Notes: a model not told the origin generated them from the sequence alone. Positions 1 to 8,636 are shown, numbered from the stretch's first letter. The stretch: DNA of 64,000 bases from Arthrobacter sp. M2012083 (GCF_000281065.1 NZ_AKKK01000058.1:1-64000); one strand, 5' to 3'. Numbers and translations: made by a program.

Positions 1-488
1 TCCCGCCCAAGGGCCGGCACCACTCACCTGGTGCGTGCGGCAAGCCCGGGCCGGGATCGGCCTGGGCGGATCCCCCGCGGACCAGGAGAGAGCATGCTCG
101 CAGGGCTCGCACCCCTTTGGGCGTCCACTCCGCTTCGCTCCGTGGCCGGCTGTTGGGCCCGGTCCCGACGTCGCAGAGCTCCGCCGTGCCCGGTCCTGTG
201 TGTCTACGACGTTTTTTGGCTGCTGTCCTTCGGATTCTATGTGTCCGCTCCACCCCGTCTAGCCCCTCCGCAGGCTCCGGGGCCTGCGGTCCGAAAATTC
301 TTTAGCCAGGGATCCTCGCTAGCTCGGATCCCGCAAGATTTTTCTGCCCTTGCCCAAGGGTAGACAGGCCTCCGTCGGCCACAGCTCCGCAAGCTTCGCC
401 AGCAGCCAAAAAACAACGGGGGAGGAAAGAAAGCAGCTGGCCGGGTCACACCGCTCCCTCACCAATCCTCTGCAAAGGACACAGAACC
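1..488. other. Non-coding leader upstream of the ParB-like gene
   Basis: No convincing gene is seen here. The open frames are short, overlap one another in several frames and lack ribosome sites or recognisable domains. A palindrome lies at 309-332, with arms GGGATCC and GGATCCC around a 10-base spacer that itself contains GCTAGC; it could be a partition or regulatory site but nothing proves it. A ribosome-binding site (AAAGGAC) for the next gene sits at about 474-480. Confidence 0.5.
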
Positions 489-1829
489 ATGAACGCAACA
501 CCCACGCTCGAACTGCTTGACCCCACCACCCTCACGGTGGACACCAACGTCCGCAAGGAAGCCGGACTCACCAAAGAGTTCGTCGCCAGCATCAAAGAAC
601 ACGGCGTGCTCGTGCCCGTCGTCGCCCACCGGACCGAGGACGGAACCGTGCACGTCCTGATGGGACAGCGCCGCACCCTTGGAGCCGTTGAGGCAGGAGC
701 GGCGACCATTCCCGTGCTCGTCGGCGCCAGCCCCGAGGAAGCGGAACGCCTCGCCACGCAGGTAGTGGAGAACGACCACCGCAGCGCACTCACCGACAGC
801 GACCGCGCCGAAGCCTTCCACCAAATGGCACTGCTGGGAGTGAGCGCCAACGTCATCGCCCGGAAGATGGGGGCAAAGAAAGCAGTGGTGGAAACCGCGC
901 TGAAGGTCAAAGCGAACGCCACCGCAGCCCAGGCACTGGACCAAGGCCTGACACTGGAACAGTCCGCCGTGATCGAGGAATTCGCAGACGACGCCGACGC
1001 AGTGGCCACGCTCGAAAGCCTCGCCACTGAGAACCCCGGCAACTTCGCCCACCGTGCGCAGCGGCTCCGCGACGAGCGCAAGAACAACGCCCTGCTCGCC
1101 GAAGCCTGCGCCGAGGCTGCCGCTAAAGGACTCACCGTGCTGGAACAAGACCCCAGCTACTACGACTACAAGGGACCCGCCGCCCTGATCTCCGCACTGA
1201 CCACCCCCGAGGGCGAACGCCTCAGCGAGACGGACGCGGACGCGGTTTACATCGGCATCGGATACAGCGGTTTGATGACGAGGTTCGCCGTGGCTGACTG
1301 GAAGGCCCGCGGGCTGCGGAAGGACGGCAAAGCCCCGGCAGGAGGGATGACCGACGAGGAAAAGGCCGCACGACGGGAGGTCATTGAAAACAACAAAGCC
1401 ATGGATTCGGCCGAGGTGGTACGCAGGGAGTTCGTCAAAACCCTGCTGGCACGCAAGGCCCTGCCAAAGAACGCCCAGAAGTTCATCGCCCACACCATTG
1501 CCCACGCCAGCTACATCCTGACCAAGGCCTTGAACAAGACCGAACTCACGGCGGAACTGCTGGGCACCGGCACCGGGTACGGCGAGTTCACGGCCTACGT
1601 GGACAAACCCACCACCAAACCCGAAACGGTCACCCTCGCCATGATGATCACCGCCTACGAGGCGAACATTGATCGCACGAGCTGGCGGACTCGAGGAAGC
1701 GACAACCGCTACTACCTTACCCAGCTCACGGCATGGGGATACGAAGCCAGCGACGTCGAAAAGATCATCATCACCGACCCCAAGACCGAGGAAACCACGG
1801 AAAGCGCGGACGAACCCGAAGCCGCCTAG
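489..1829 (+). CDS. ParB/RepB/Spo0J-type nuclease-domain protein (plasmid partition or regulation)
   Basis: Protein of 446 residues. Residues about 8-110 have the ParB N-terminal fold signature: a basic GQRR motif near residue 58 (the family's GERR box) followed by ENDHR near 95 (the ENxxR box). A helix-turn-helix-like stretch follows at about 105-145. The C-terminal half is unrecognised and ends in an acidic, Glu/Thr-rich tail. ParB proteins bind centromere sites, and the modern view of the family is CTP-dependent DNA clamping. No ParA gene is beside it in the window, so either the partner lies to the left or this is one of the ParB-like plasmid proteins with another role. The start ATG at 489 is preceded by AAAGGAC at a normal distance. 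Family assignment is good; the exact role is inferred. Confidence 0.8.
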   Translation: MNATPTLELLDPTTLTVDTNVRKEAGLTKEFVASIKEHGVLVPVVAHRTEDGTVHVLMGQRRTLGAVEAGAATIPVLVGASPEEAERLATQVVENDHRSALTDSDRAEAFHQMALLGVSANVIARKMGAKKAVVETALKVKANATAAQALDQGLTLEQSAVIEEFADDADAVATLESLATENPGNFAHRAQRLRDERKNNALLAEACAEAAAKGLTVLEQDPSYYDYKGPAALISALTTPEGERLSETDADAVYIGIGYSGLMTRFAVADWKARGLRKDGKAPAGGMTDEEKAARREVIENNKAMDSAEVVRREFVKTLLARKALPKNAQKFIAHTIAHASYILTKALNKTELTAELLGTGTGYGEFTAYVDKPTTKPETVTLAMMITAYEANIDRTSWRTRGSDNRYYLTQLTAWGYEASDVEKIIITDPKTEETTESADEPEAA

Positions 1830-2105
1830 ACCCCTTGCCGGGCGGAACCCCCACCGCCCGGCAAGGCCCCCGGCCACTCACCACGGCGGGGCCGGGAACC
1901 TCCCAAACGTCGGGCGGTCCGCCGCCCAGGGCGAACCACAGCAGCCAATCACCAGCGACGGACCGCCGTTCAACGCCACCAAGCACACGGGAACCAAAAG
2001 CCGCGCTCCCGGCGCCCCCGGGCTACTTGTATCGGGTCACCACCGGGAAGTTTTGTCAGAGGCCACCGTTAGGCTCATCCCATGGCAGCACAGACAGGAA
2101 TCACC
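1830..2105. other. Intergenic, no gene seen
   Basis: GC-rich spacer between the ParB-like gene and the small membrane protein. I see no ORF with a ribosome site and no clear terminator. Confidence 0.4.
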
Positions 2106-2459
2106 ATGAACACGCAGACAACCCCAGGGGTCACTCTCGCTGAGATCTTCCCTGGCCTGTCGCCAGTCCTTGACCAAGTGGTGATGGGGGCGTTGATCTT
2201 CTCGGCCGTTGCCACAATTTATCTGGGCATCGGATGGATGATTGCCCACTCCAGGATGGAAGACCTTGATGAGGACAACGACACTTTTCCGTTCCACATG
2301 GGCTTCGTCGCCGCCATCTCCCTGCCCCTGATCCTGATGAACAACATGCGCAGCATTACCGGCCTAATCCTCGGAGCAGCGATCGGAGCCGCCCTCGCTC
2401 TGGGCACATACCTTCTCCTGCGCCGCTACCGGGCAACACACCCGCGAACCACGCGCTGA
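2106..2459 (+). CDS. Small integral membrane protein, unknown function
   Basis: Protein of 117 residues with hydrophobic stretches at about 19-45, 60-78 and 80-104 and a basic C-terminal tail, so probably three membrane segments. The in-frame ATG at 2082 is possible, but the ATG at 2106 has a better upstream AGGAATCACC, so I start there. Family not recognised. Before the transposon inserted at 2776, this gene lay a few hundred bases upstream of the redoxin/SSB genes now at 10.1 kb, so it belongs to the plasmid backbone. No function is assigned. Confidence 0.6.
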   Translation: MNTQTTPGVTLAEIFPGLSPVLDQVVMGALIFSAVATIYLGIGWMIAHSRMEDLDEDNDTFPFHMGFVAAISLPLILMNNMRSITGLILGAAIGAALALGTYLLLRRYRATHPRTTR

Positions 2460-2469
2460 CGCGGAAGAC

Positions 2470-2488
2470 TTCAGTCTTGTAGACTGAA
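2470..2488 (+). terminator. Small hairpin after the membrane-protein gene
   Basis: TTCAGTCT pairs with AGACTGAA across a TGT loop, 10 bases after the stop codon of the upstream gene. There is no T-run, so it is a weak terminator or an mRNA 3' stabiliser. Confidence 0.4.
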
Positions 2489-2519
2489 CCACAGATTTCC
2501 TTTTGCAGAGGGAAAAATT

Positions 2520-2550
2520 GAAGGGCCGGCACTTACAGTGCCGGCCCTTC
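2520..2550. terminator. Strong 14-bp hairpin, likely terminator
   Basis: GAAGGGCCGGCACT (2520-2533) and AGTGCCGGCCCTTC (2537-2550) pair perfectly around a 3-base loop. The run of T needed by an intrinsic terminator is found on the minus-strand side (AATTTTTCCC), while the plus-strand side has only ACCCTTT. It probably closes the backbone operon ending at 2459. The 2551-2775 stretch that follows holds no gene. Confidence 0.65.
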
Positions 2551-2775
2551 ACCCTTTAACCCAAATCATTAGGTTATGCGTCCACACATACGGCCAAGCC
2601 CCCCATGGTCCAAGACGTCCGCCGCCGACCCGCCATCCGCGGGGGAACAGTCCTTTCAGCCGGGACCACACACTGGGGAATCCGGACCAACCTGACACGG
2701 ACACAGAACCCAACGCCCAGGGCGGCTACCAGAGAAGCCAGGGGAGTCACGTCGGACTACTACCCGCGATCTTCC

Positions 2776-2800
2776 TGTCATTTTCCGAAGCTGGCTGCAT
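2776..2800 (+). repeat. Left terminal inverted repeat (IRt) of the Tn402-like transposon
   Basis: Begins TGTCATTTTC and ends GGCTGCAT. It matches the Tn402/Tn5053 terminal repeat as I remember it (TGTCrTTTTCAGAAGACG...) and pairs with 9895-9919. It is preceded by CTTCC at 2771-2775. Confidence 0.92.
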
Positions 2801-2913
2801 CAAAGCCCGTGTGAACACAGGAAGCCTTGCAGAGTACTCAAGGGCACTGGTCGGTCGGTAGTCCTCTGCAATATGGTGCTCTTGTTCGCTACTCCTGTTC
2901 AAAAGGGGAAAGC

Positions 2914-4602
2914 ATGGAACCGGACCAGGGTCGGATCGCTGAGGATGGTCAGCTGACGATGTCGGACGCTTCGTGGGAGCAGGCGAAGAAGCGTGCTTCT
3001 GTGATCGGTTCGCTGGCGAAGCGGAGCACTATGCATCTTGCCGACGTTGACGACGCTGCTGAGGAGTTAGGTGTTTCCCGCCGCCAGATCTATGTGCTGT
3101 TGGACCGGTATCGCCAAGGCTCAGGGCTCGTGACCGACCTTGCCGTCAGGCATTCCACCGGCGGCAAGGGCGGTCACCGCCTACCTGAACCGACCGAGGC
3201 CATCATGCGCGATCTGATCCGCCGGCGGTTCCTTACCCGGCAGAAACTCTCTTTGGCAGCACTCCACCGGGAGATCGTCCGTGCCTGCGCCTCACAAGGA
3301 GTGAAGCCGCCGACAAGAAACACGGTGTCGCGGCGCATCGCGAAGCTCAACCCCGTCGACGTCATACGGCGCAGAGAAGGTAAAGACGCGGTAAGGACGC
3401 TACAAGACGCCGGCGGTGAACCACCGCCAATCCGCTCGATTTTTGACCAAGTGCAGATCGACCACACCATAATCGACGTCATCATCGTCGATGAACGTGA
3501 ACGCCGGACGATTGGCCGCCCCTACTTGACTGTCGCAATTGACGTCTTTAGCAGGACGATCGTTGGTCTGGTCCTCACCCTGGAACCGCCTTCTGCGGTT
3601 TCGGTAGGGCTATGCCTTGCCAGTATCATCGGTGACAAACGTCCCTGGCTGGAGCGCCTTGGGGTGGATGTGGAATGGCCGATGAGCGGCAAACCCAAGT
3701 CCTTGTATCTGGACAACGCGACGGAATTCAAGAGCGAAGCGCTGCGTCGTGGCTGCGAGCAACACGAGATCCGTTTGTCTTACAGACCACCGGGCCAACC
3801 TCATTACGGCGGCATTGTTGAACGCGTAATCGGCACGGCCATGAGCAAAATCCACGAACTTCCGGGGACGACATTCTCCAACCCGGCTGAGCGGGGCCAG
3901 TACGACTCCGAAAAGCTCGCCGCCCTGACACTGCCGGAGTTAGAGAAGTGGCTAGTGCTGGCGGTCGCCACGTATCACGGCAGCGTTCACCAGACTCTCG
4001 GGCAGACCCCGGCCGCCAGGTGGGCTGCCGGGGTTGCCGCCGCCGGGACACCCACGACAGTCGCGAACCCGACCTCCTTCCTGGTGGACTTCCTCCCGGT
4101 CATTCACCGCACCCTGACCCGCGCCGGGTTCATCGTCGACCATGTCCGCTACTTCGCCAATGCCTTGAAACCATGGATCAGCCGGCGAGAAGAGTTGGAG
4201 CCTTTCACTATTCGGCGGGATCCACGGGACATCAGCAGGATCTGGGTTCTGGAACCTGACGGCCGCCACTACGTCGAAGTCCCGTACCAGTCGATCGCCA
4301 ACCCACCCATCAGCATGTGGGAACACCGGCAAGCCCTGACTCGTCTCCGCGCGCAAGGAGCCGCCCAGGTCGACGAAGCAGCGCTATTCCGGATGATCGG
4401 GCAAATGCGCGAGGTCAGTGAGACGGCGGTGAAAACAACCAAGCGCGTCCGCAGGGAAAACGAACGCCGCAAACATGGAAACGTCTCAGACAAACCAAAA
4501 CCGCAAGCCCCTAAACTCTCACCGCCACCTGATGTTCCAACAGATGCCGAACCACCGGGTGAGGTGTCCGTTCGGCCCTTTGAGCAGATTGAGGAGTGGT
4601 GA
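2914..4602 (+). CDS. tniA: TniA, DDE transposase of the Tn402/Tn5053 transposon
   Basis: Protein of 562 residues from the ATG at 2914, which has AAAAGGGG eight bases upstream; the open frame extends to 2827 but without a ribosome site. It has an N-terminal DNA-binding region (SRRQIYVLLDRYRQG near 60-75), then the integrase core with D-x-D stretches (QVQIDHTIID; YLTVAIDVFSR; LYLDNATEF) and a glutamate in YGGIVERVIGT, and a Mu-C-type domain. It ends FEQIEEW as the mercury-transposon TniA does. The sequence is close over its whole length to my memory of Tn5053 TniA, and the length is right (about 559). It cuts and joins the 25-bp ends together with TniB and TniQ. Translationally linked to tniB. 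Confidence 0.95.
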   Translation: MEPDQGRIAEDGQLTMSDASWEQAKKRASVIGSLAKRSTMHLADVDDAAEELGVSRRQIYVLLDRYRQGSGLVTDLAVRHSTGGKGGHRLPEPTEAIMRDLIRRRFLTRQKLSLAALHREIVRACASQGVKPPTRNTVSRRIAKLNPVDVIRRREGKDAVRTLQDAGGEPPPIRSIFDQVQIDHTIIDVIIVDERERRTIGRPYLTVAIDVFSRTIVGLVLTLEPPSAVSVGLCLASIIGDKRPWLERLGVDVEWPMSGKPKSLYLDNATEFKSEALRRGCEQHEIRLSYRPPGQPHYGGIVERVIGTAMSKIHELPGTTFSNPAERGQYDSEKLAALTLPELEKWLVLAVATYHGSVHQTLGQTPAARWAAGVAAAGTPTTVANPTSFLVDFLPVIHRTLTRAGFIVDHVRYFANALKPWISRREELEPFTIRRDPRDISRIWVLEPDGRHYVEVPYQSIANPPISMWEHRQALTRLRAQGAAQVDEAALFRMIGQMREVSETAVKTTKRVRRENERRKHGNVSDKPKPQAPKLSPPPDVPTDAEPPGEVSVRPFEQIEEW

Positions 4603-5513
4603 CCGTGGACAAGAACGCCCCTGGAGACTTGTCCCATCTGCATCCCCTCGCCCGCGAACTAGCGACACTGTCGCCGGAGGAGCGTGTGTCCCGCATCCGC
4701 GCGGACCGGTGGATCGGATATCCAAAAGCCTTGGAAGCCGTTGAGCGGCTGGAAGTGCTCTACGACTGGCCCAAAAAACAACGCATGCCCAACCTCCTAG
4801 TAGCAGGCCCGACAAACAACGGGAAGTCCATGATCGTGGAACGGTTCCGCAGGAGACACCCACCTGTCACCGGACGGGACGGGGAAAACATCCCCGTCCT
4901 GTGCATGCAGATGCCCTCGGAACCAACAGAAATCCGGTTCTATACTGCGCTGCTCTCAGCCCTCGGTGCACCTATCCGGACCAACTTGCGTCTGCACGAG
5001 GCCGAACGGCTGGGGCTCGCATTGTTGCGTCAGGTGGGAGTCCGGATGCTGGTGATCGATGAGTTTCACAACGTCTTGGCCGGGAATGGCGAGAAACGCC
5101 GTGCGTTCTTGAACCTGCTGCGGTTTCTTGGCAACGAGCTTCGGATTCCGTTGGTCGGCGTCGGAACACGGGAGGCCTACCTCGCTATTAGATCCGATGA
5201 TCAGCTCGAGAACAGGTTCGAACCGTTTATCCTGCCGCTCTGGGAGGTCGGCATGGAGACCCGGTCCTTGCTGGCCAGCTTCGCTGCCTCGTTCCCTCTG
5301 CAATATCCTTCGAAGATCGACACTGAGGACATGGCCAGGTATTTGCTCGCCCGCAGCGAAGGAACCATCGGTGAACTCGCCCACCTTTTGATGGCCGCTG
5401 CGGTCGTCGCCGTCCATACCGGTGAGGAGAGGATTAATCACCGGACCCTGACTTTGGCGGACTATAAGGGCCCCACCGAGCGACGGAGACTTTTCGAGCA
5501 ACAACTCCTGTGA
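4596..5513 (+). CDS. tniB: TniB, AAA+ ATPase partner of the transposase
   Basis: Protein of about 305 residues. Walker A is GPTNNGKS near residues 71-78 and Walker B is MLVIDEFHN near 150-158, followed by the sensor region LVGVGTREAYLAIRSDDQLENRFEP. This is the TniB/TnsC-like protein that chooses target DNA and activates TniA. Several GTG codons (4596, 4599, 4605) could start it, all overlapping or touching the tniA stop at 4600-4602, so the two are translationally coupled. It ends overlapping tniQ by 4 bases. Length agrees with Tn5053 TniB (302). Confidence 0.95.
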   Translation: MVTVDKNAPGDLSHLHPLARELATLSPEERVSRIRADRWIGYPKALEAVERLEVLYDWPKKQRMPNLLVAGPTNNGKSMIVERFRRRHPPVTGRDGENIPVLCMQMPSEPTEIRFYTALLSALGAPIRTNLRLHEAERLGLALLRQVGVRMLVIDEFHNVLAGNGEKRRAFLNLLRFLGNELRIPLVGVGTREAYLAIRSDDQLENRFEPFILPLWEVGMETRSLLASFAASFPLQYPSKIDTEDMARYLLARSEGTIGELAHLLMAAAVVAVHTGEERINHRTLTLADYKGPTERRRLFEQQLL

Positions 5514-6475
5514 CTTCGCGATGGCCCTTGCACCCGGCCCCGAGACCAGACGAGGCGCTTTCGTCGTGGCTCACAAGGATCGCTGTTCTTTACACTTCCA
5601 CCGTTGAAGATCTCGTGGCTGACTTGGGGTTCTGGCCTGGCAGGGTCGCGGACCTGGACACCAGCCCGCCTGACCGGTTGGCCCATGAGCTCTCGGAGCG
5701 AACCGGAGTCGATGGCCACCTGATCCGAAGGATGAGCCTCAGCGGTTGGTCACCCTGGCTTCTGGACAGCACCGAACCCAACCCGCATCTGTTCATGACC
5801 TACACCCGTCAGTTCTCTGTGCTGCTCCCGGCCGGACGGCTTCGACCGCGCGAGATTAGCCATTGGTTGCCGTGGCGTCCCTCGCTGCCCAGGATGAGAG
5901 CATGCCCGCAATGCATCGCGGAGACAAACCCACCCCACCCCTACCAACTGCTGTGGCTGCTCCCAATTACCCTGAGCTGCCCTCAACATGGATGCCGTCT
6001 TGAGGCCCGTGACAGCCAGGTCGTTGATTTCCGGGACTGGCAGAGCAGACCACCGACGCCAAGGACTGTCGCGCCAGTATTGCTGGCGATGGACACCAGA
6101 ACCTGGCAAGCGCTGGCCACGGGAAAGGTCGCCCTGCAGGGTGCGGACATTGATGCAGGAATCTGGTTCCACCTGCTCAGGACGATCATCGACGAACTCT
6201 GCGCCAACCTCAGCGAGTTTCAGAACGCGAGGAAGACGGTGATGACTGCATGGAACGAAGCCGGCCTTCCCTTGCGCCTGGGCCTGGCACGATGGCACAC
6301 GCACGAGGATCACGTACCCACCATGCAACTGCTCGCTCTTGAAGCTGCTGCGGCGGCTATCCACCTGCTCGAAGCCAGCGCTCTTACCGGGCAGGGCCCG
6401 GACGCAGCATTCTTCCTGCCGCGCCCACCTCGCGGGGGTGCTGACGGGAGTTCAACTAAGCCCGCGGCTGGGTAA
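5510..6475 (+). CDS. tniQ: TniQ, target-site/transposition accessory protein
   Basis: Protein of 321 residues, starting with GTG in a 4-base GTGA overlap with the end of tniB. The N-terminus has the TniQ signature LHPAPRPDEALSSWLTRIA and a zinc-finger-like set, RACPQCIAE at about 129-135 with LSCPQHGC further on. TniQ is required for transposition and, in Tn5053 relatives, for targeting plasmid res sites. The Tn402 and Tn5053 versions are about 405 residues, so this one is some 80 shorter. The last 20 residues (proline/glycine-rich, ending TKPAAG) run over the end of tniR and may be non-native, so C-terminal truncation is possible. Confidence 0.85.
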   Translation: MTSRWPLHPAPRPDEALSSWLTRIAVLYTSTVEDLVADLGFWPGRVADLDTSPPDRLAHELSERTGVDGHLIRRMSLSGWSPWLLDSTEPNPHLFMTYTRQFSVLLPAGRLRPREISHWLPWRPSLPRMRACPQCIAETNPPHPYQLLWLLPITLSCPQHGCRLEARDSQVVDFRDWQSRPPTPRTVAPVLLAMDTRTWQALATGKVALQGADIDAGIWFHLLRTIIDELCANLSEFQNARKTVMTAWNEAGLPLRLGLARWHTHEDHVPTMQLLALEAAAAAIHLLEASALTGQGPDAAFFLPRPPRGGADGSSTKPAAG

Positions 6476-6857
6476 GTCCCCGTGTCCTCCTGTAGAAGGA
6501 TGCCCGCGACATTCCAAGGTTCCTCGCTACCTGGGCCGCGGGTTCGCCATCACGAACCAGGCGAAGCGCGTTGTGTATTTGGCTGTCGGTGATCCTTCGG
6601 GGCCTGCCGCCTAGATTCTTACCTGCCTCACGTCGTTTGCTGACCAAATCGTTGATCCGTTCCCGCTTGATGTCATGTTTCATTTGCGCGAGAGCAGCCA
6701 TGATGGTGAAGAGCATGGAGCCCATCGGTGTGGATGTGTCAACGTCGCCGCCGCCAAGATTTAGCACCCTCAACCCGGCCCCTGTGGCGCGTAGATTTTC
6801 GGCGAAGGTCAGCATGTTCTGGGTGGAGCGGCCGAGTCGGTCCAATGTCGTGACGTA
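6456..6857 (-). pseudogene. tniR: tniR: serine resolvase lacking its catalytic N-terminus
   Basis: Reading from about VTTLDRLGRSTQNML onward this is the second half of a resolvase/invertase: the LDRLGR motif, the long E-helix region (MAALAQMKHDIKRERI), the hinge KRREAGKNLGGRP and the C-terminal helix-turn-helix ending RASFYRRTRGL. The usual first 60 or so residues, including the YxRVSTxxQ box with the catalytic serine, are absent. The frame runs into a TGA about 30 bases beyond the last recognisable residue. The loss coincides with the first cargo ORF, so the cargo joined by cutting into tniR, and the res site normally next to it is not visible. It cannot catalyse recombination; at most it is a DNA-binding remnant. 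Confidence 0.85.
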
Positions 6858-7194
6858 GAAGTGTGTCGTGGACCGAAACGTGCTCGCCGACCCTCACGAT
6901 CAATTCGCCGGCCATTCCTTCCCAGCAGGACCAGACGTGGAACTCAATGACGCCGCGCTCGTCTCGGACACTGACCTTCACGGGTGTCTCTCGTTCAAGA
7001 ACAAGGCGCACCTCGTCACCGTAGAGCCAGCGGATGCTCGCTGACCCAGCGATCTCGTCCCAGGTGAGAGTTACGGTGCTACCGTCGTTCGCCCACGCCA
7101 CCAGGGAGACCACCCAAGGCTGATCAGACGTCTCGATAACAACCCCAACATCACTCAGGTCTTCAAGCCTTGGAACTTCCAGCTGGGCACTCAT
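6739..7194 (-). CDS. Cargo ORF 1: unknown protein whose end is fused into tniR
   Basis: Starts MSAQLEVPRLEDLSDVGV and is predicted acidic and soluble, with beta-rich segments around WVVSLVAWANDG and IRWLYGDEVRLVLE. About residues 1-110 look like a genuine protein. From about 6870 leftward the frame reads through tniR sequence out of frame (HPEHADLRRK..., ending in arginines), so the native C-terminus has been replaced. No family recognised. It lies between the tniR junction and repeat site A and so is the innermost unit of the array. Function unknown. Confidence 0.5.
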   Translation of the reverse strand: MSAQLEVPRLEDLSDVGVVIETSDQPWVVSLVAWANDGSTVTLTWDEIAGSASIRWLYGDEVRLVLERETPVKVSVRDERGVIEFHVWSCWEGMAGELIVRVGEHVSVHDTLLRHDIGPTRPLHPEHADLRRKSTRHRGRVEGAKSWRRRR

Positions 7195-7237
7195 AACCAC
7201 ATGCTGCCATACCAGCCCGCCACACAGATCGGGGCCA

Positions 7238-7267
7238 GTTGCACGTTAAAGGATCCAGCAACGGGCA
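7238..7267. repeat. Cassette-boundary palindrome, site A
   Basis: Shares the GTTAAAGGATCC core. Two alternative stems are possible: GTTGC (7238-7242) with GCAAC (7258-7262), or TGCACGTT (7240-7247) with AACGGGCA (7260-7267), one mismatch. Lies between the starts of cargo ORF 1 and the end of cargo ORF 2. Confidence 0.7.
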
Positions 7268-7295
7268 TTCCCTCGAGTCCGGAGAAGAACCTCAC

Positions 7296-7712
7296 TCAAC
7301 GATGAATCAACTCACTAGGGTCGAGCCCCAGCGATAAAAGGTCGAATTCGATTTGACTGATGAACTCTTTACAGCCGCTCTCAACTTCCGCCCAATCGAG
7401 TGGATTGCTGACCACATCGGGGCTGAATACTGACTCCACCAGCCAGCCTGACGACCCACGTGTTAGGGAAACCGCGCCAACTTCTTCAAAGGACATCGAG
7501 TCAAACATGAAGTCACCTCGGTTCGCGTCGTTGAGCCAGAGAAGCAAGCTGCGAGCGAGTTCGACTACGGGAAAGGCTAGCTCTCGATAGAGCAGTGCAG
7601 GCCCTTCCGAGACAGTGAGTTCGGCATCAAGACCGACCAAGTAGTCAGCTTGGCTCGTCCCTCTGATGTTGTCAGAGTCTAAGTTCGCGTAGGAAAGTCT
7701 CATAGTTGCCAT
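7296..7712 (-). CDS. Cargo ORF 2: unknown 138-residue protein
   Basis: Soluble, acidic protein beginning MATMRLSYANLDSDN and ending GLDPSELIHR. A conserved-looking segment (FPVVELARSLLLWLNDA) resembles small actinobacterial domain-of-unknown-function proteins with an immunity-protein flavour, but I cannot name the family. The stop is 29 bases from site A and the start 91 bases from site B, so the gene fills its repeat-to-repeat unit. The other strand in the same place has only a poorer frame. No function assigned. Confidence 0.65.
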   Translation of the reverse strand: MATMRLSYANLDSDNIRGTSQADYLVGLDAELTVSEGPALLYRELAFPVVELARSLLLWLNDANRGDFMFDSMSFEEVGAVSLTRGSSGWLVESVFSPDVVSNPLDWAEVESGCKEFISQIEFDLLSLGLDPSELIHR

Positions 7713-7802
7713 CTCACCACCAACCCTCGGTGCTCTGCCCGCAGTTCACTCGCACAGTAGACGTCCGAGGATTCAGCGCGCAAGAAGTCCAGACCTTTCT
7801 AT

Positions 7803-7830
7803 CGCCCGGTGAAGGATCGGCTTACGGGCG
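7803..7830. repeat. Cassette-boundary palindrome, site B
   Basis: Perfect 6-bp arms CGCCCG (7803-7808) and CGGGCG (7825-7830) enclose the 16-base core GTGAAGGATCGGCTTA. This is the clearest example of the repeat. A weaker half-copy (CTAAGGATCAGC, around 7872-7883) follows and may be a decayed site. Confidence 0.75.
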
Positions 7831-8040
7831 CATGATCAGGCATGTTTCATGTGGCAACTAGTGTAATTTCAGCTAAGGATCAGCGGCCGTGAGTTTGGTC
7901 CTTCAATCAAAGGATGGATGCCATGCGTGTATGCCAGCACCACACCACCTTGCCCAGGCGTCACTTCGGAAGATATACCTCGTTGACCAGACTCTGGTTA
8001 ACCCAAGCAGCGAATTTGACCGCAGCAGCGAAGAAGTACG

Positions 8041-8502
8041 GTGAAGAGTAGTTCGTGGGCCAGCTGGTGGCGATCACGAACTTGCGCACGCCGTCTACTG
8101 TGGCTGGGCGTTCTGGTTGGAGCCGCGGTAGCACTGGCAGCGCGCGTGTACTACTTCTTTACCGAGTTCAATCTGGCCTATTTGCAGTGGGCACTGATGT
8201 CCTTCGTCTTTTTAGAGATTCCTGTAGGAGCTCTAGCCGGCATAGTGATTGGCGGGCTGGTCCTTTGGTGCCACCGAGCCCTCCCCGAACGGGTGCCCCT
8301 TATGGTGCGTGTGACTGCCATGGGTCTGATGGCTTGGGCGTCATCAGGCGTATTCGTGGCTTTGTATATAACCCACATAGTTGTGGGTTTCGACCCGTGG
8401 TTGTTTGGCATGGTACTGGGATTGATCATAGGCCTCACATTTGCTGTGGTCACCTATCGACATCCCCCATTCCAGGACCAGAAACCCAACGTCACGCTAT
8501 AG
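8041..8502 (+). CDS. Cargo ORF 3: four-helix membrane protein
   Basis: Protein of 153 residues with a GTG start at 8041. Hydrophobic segments at about 18-37, 49-76, 87-113 and 118-138 suggest four membrane helices, with a short basic N-terminus and a polar C-terminal tail ending PPFQDQKPNVTL. No family recognised. It is the only long gene between sites B and C. About 200 bases upstream of it (7831-8040) carry no gene and could hold its promoter. Confidence 0.6.
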   Translation: MKSSSWASWWRSRTCARRLLWLGVLVGAAVALAARVYYFFTEFNLAYLQWALMSFVFLEIPVGALAGIVIGGLVLWCHRALPERVPLMVRVTAMGLMAWASSGVFVALYITHIVVGFDPWLFGMVLGLIIGLTFAVVTYRHPPFQDQKPNVTL

Positions 8503-8577
8503 AACGCCAGATCTCACCATCGGAGGGTACGACCACCCTGGCCGCACGTAGGCTGGTGGCCTAACGGACGTCCCAAG

Positions 8578-8605
8578 TGCCCGTCTAGGGATCGGCTTAC
8601 GCGCA
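8578..8605. repeat. Cassette-boundary palindrome, site C
   Basis: Arms TGCCCGT (8578-8584) and ACGCGCA (8599-8605) pair at six of seven positions around CTAGGGATCGGCTT. Aligned without gaps to site B it has the same 28-base length and the same GGATCGGCTTACG run. Confidence 0.72.
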
Positions 8606-8636
8606 GTCATTGAGGCTGGACTCGAAGGCTAGGGCG

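Noticed and set aside
309..332. GGGATCC palindrome as another copy of the cassette-boundary repeat
   Set aside because: Both arms are GGATCC-like and the core layout (arm-GTAAAGGATC-arm) is absent; it is a different structure.
459..1877. A long minus-strand open frame (472 residues) opposite the ParB-like gene
   Set aside because: It mirrors the GC-rich codon pattern of the real plus-strand gene, has glycine/valine-rich nonsense composition and no ribosome site or domain.
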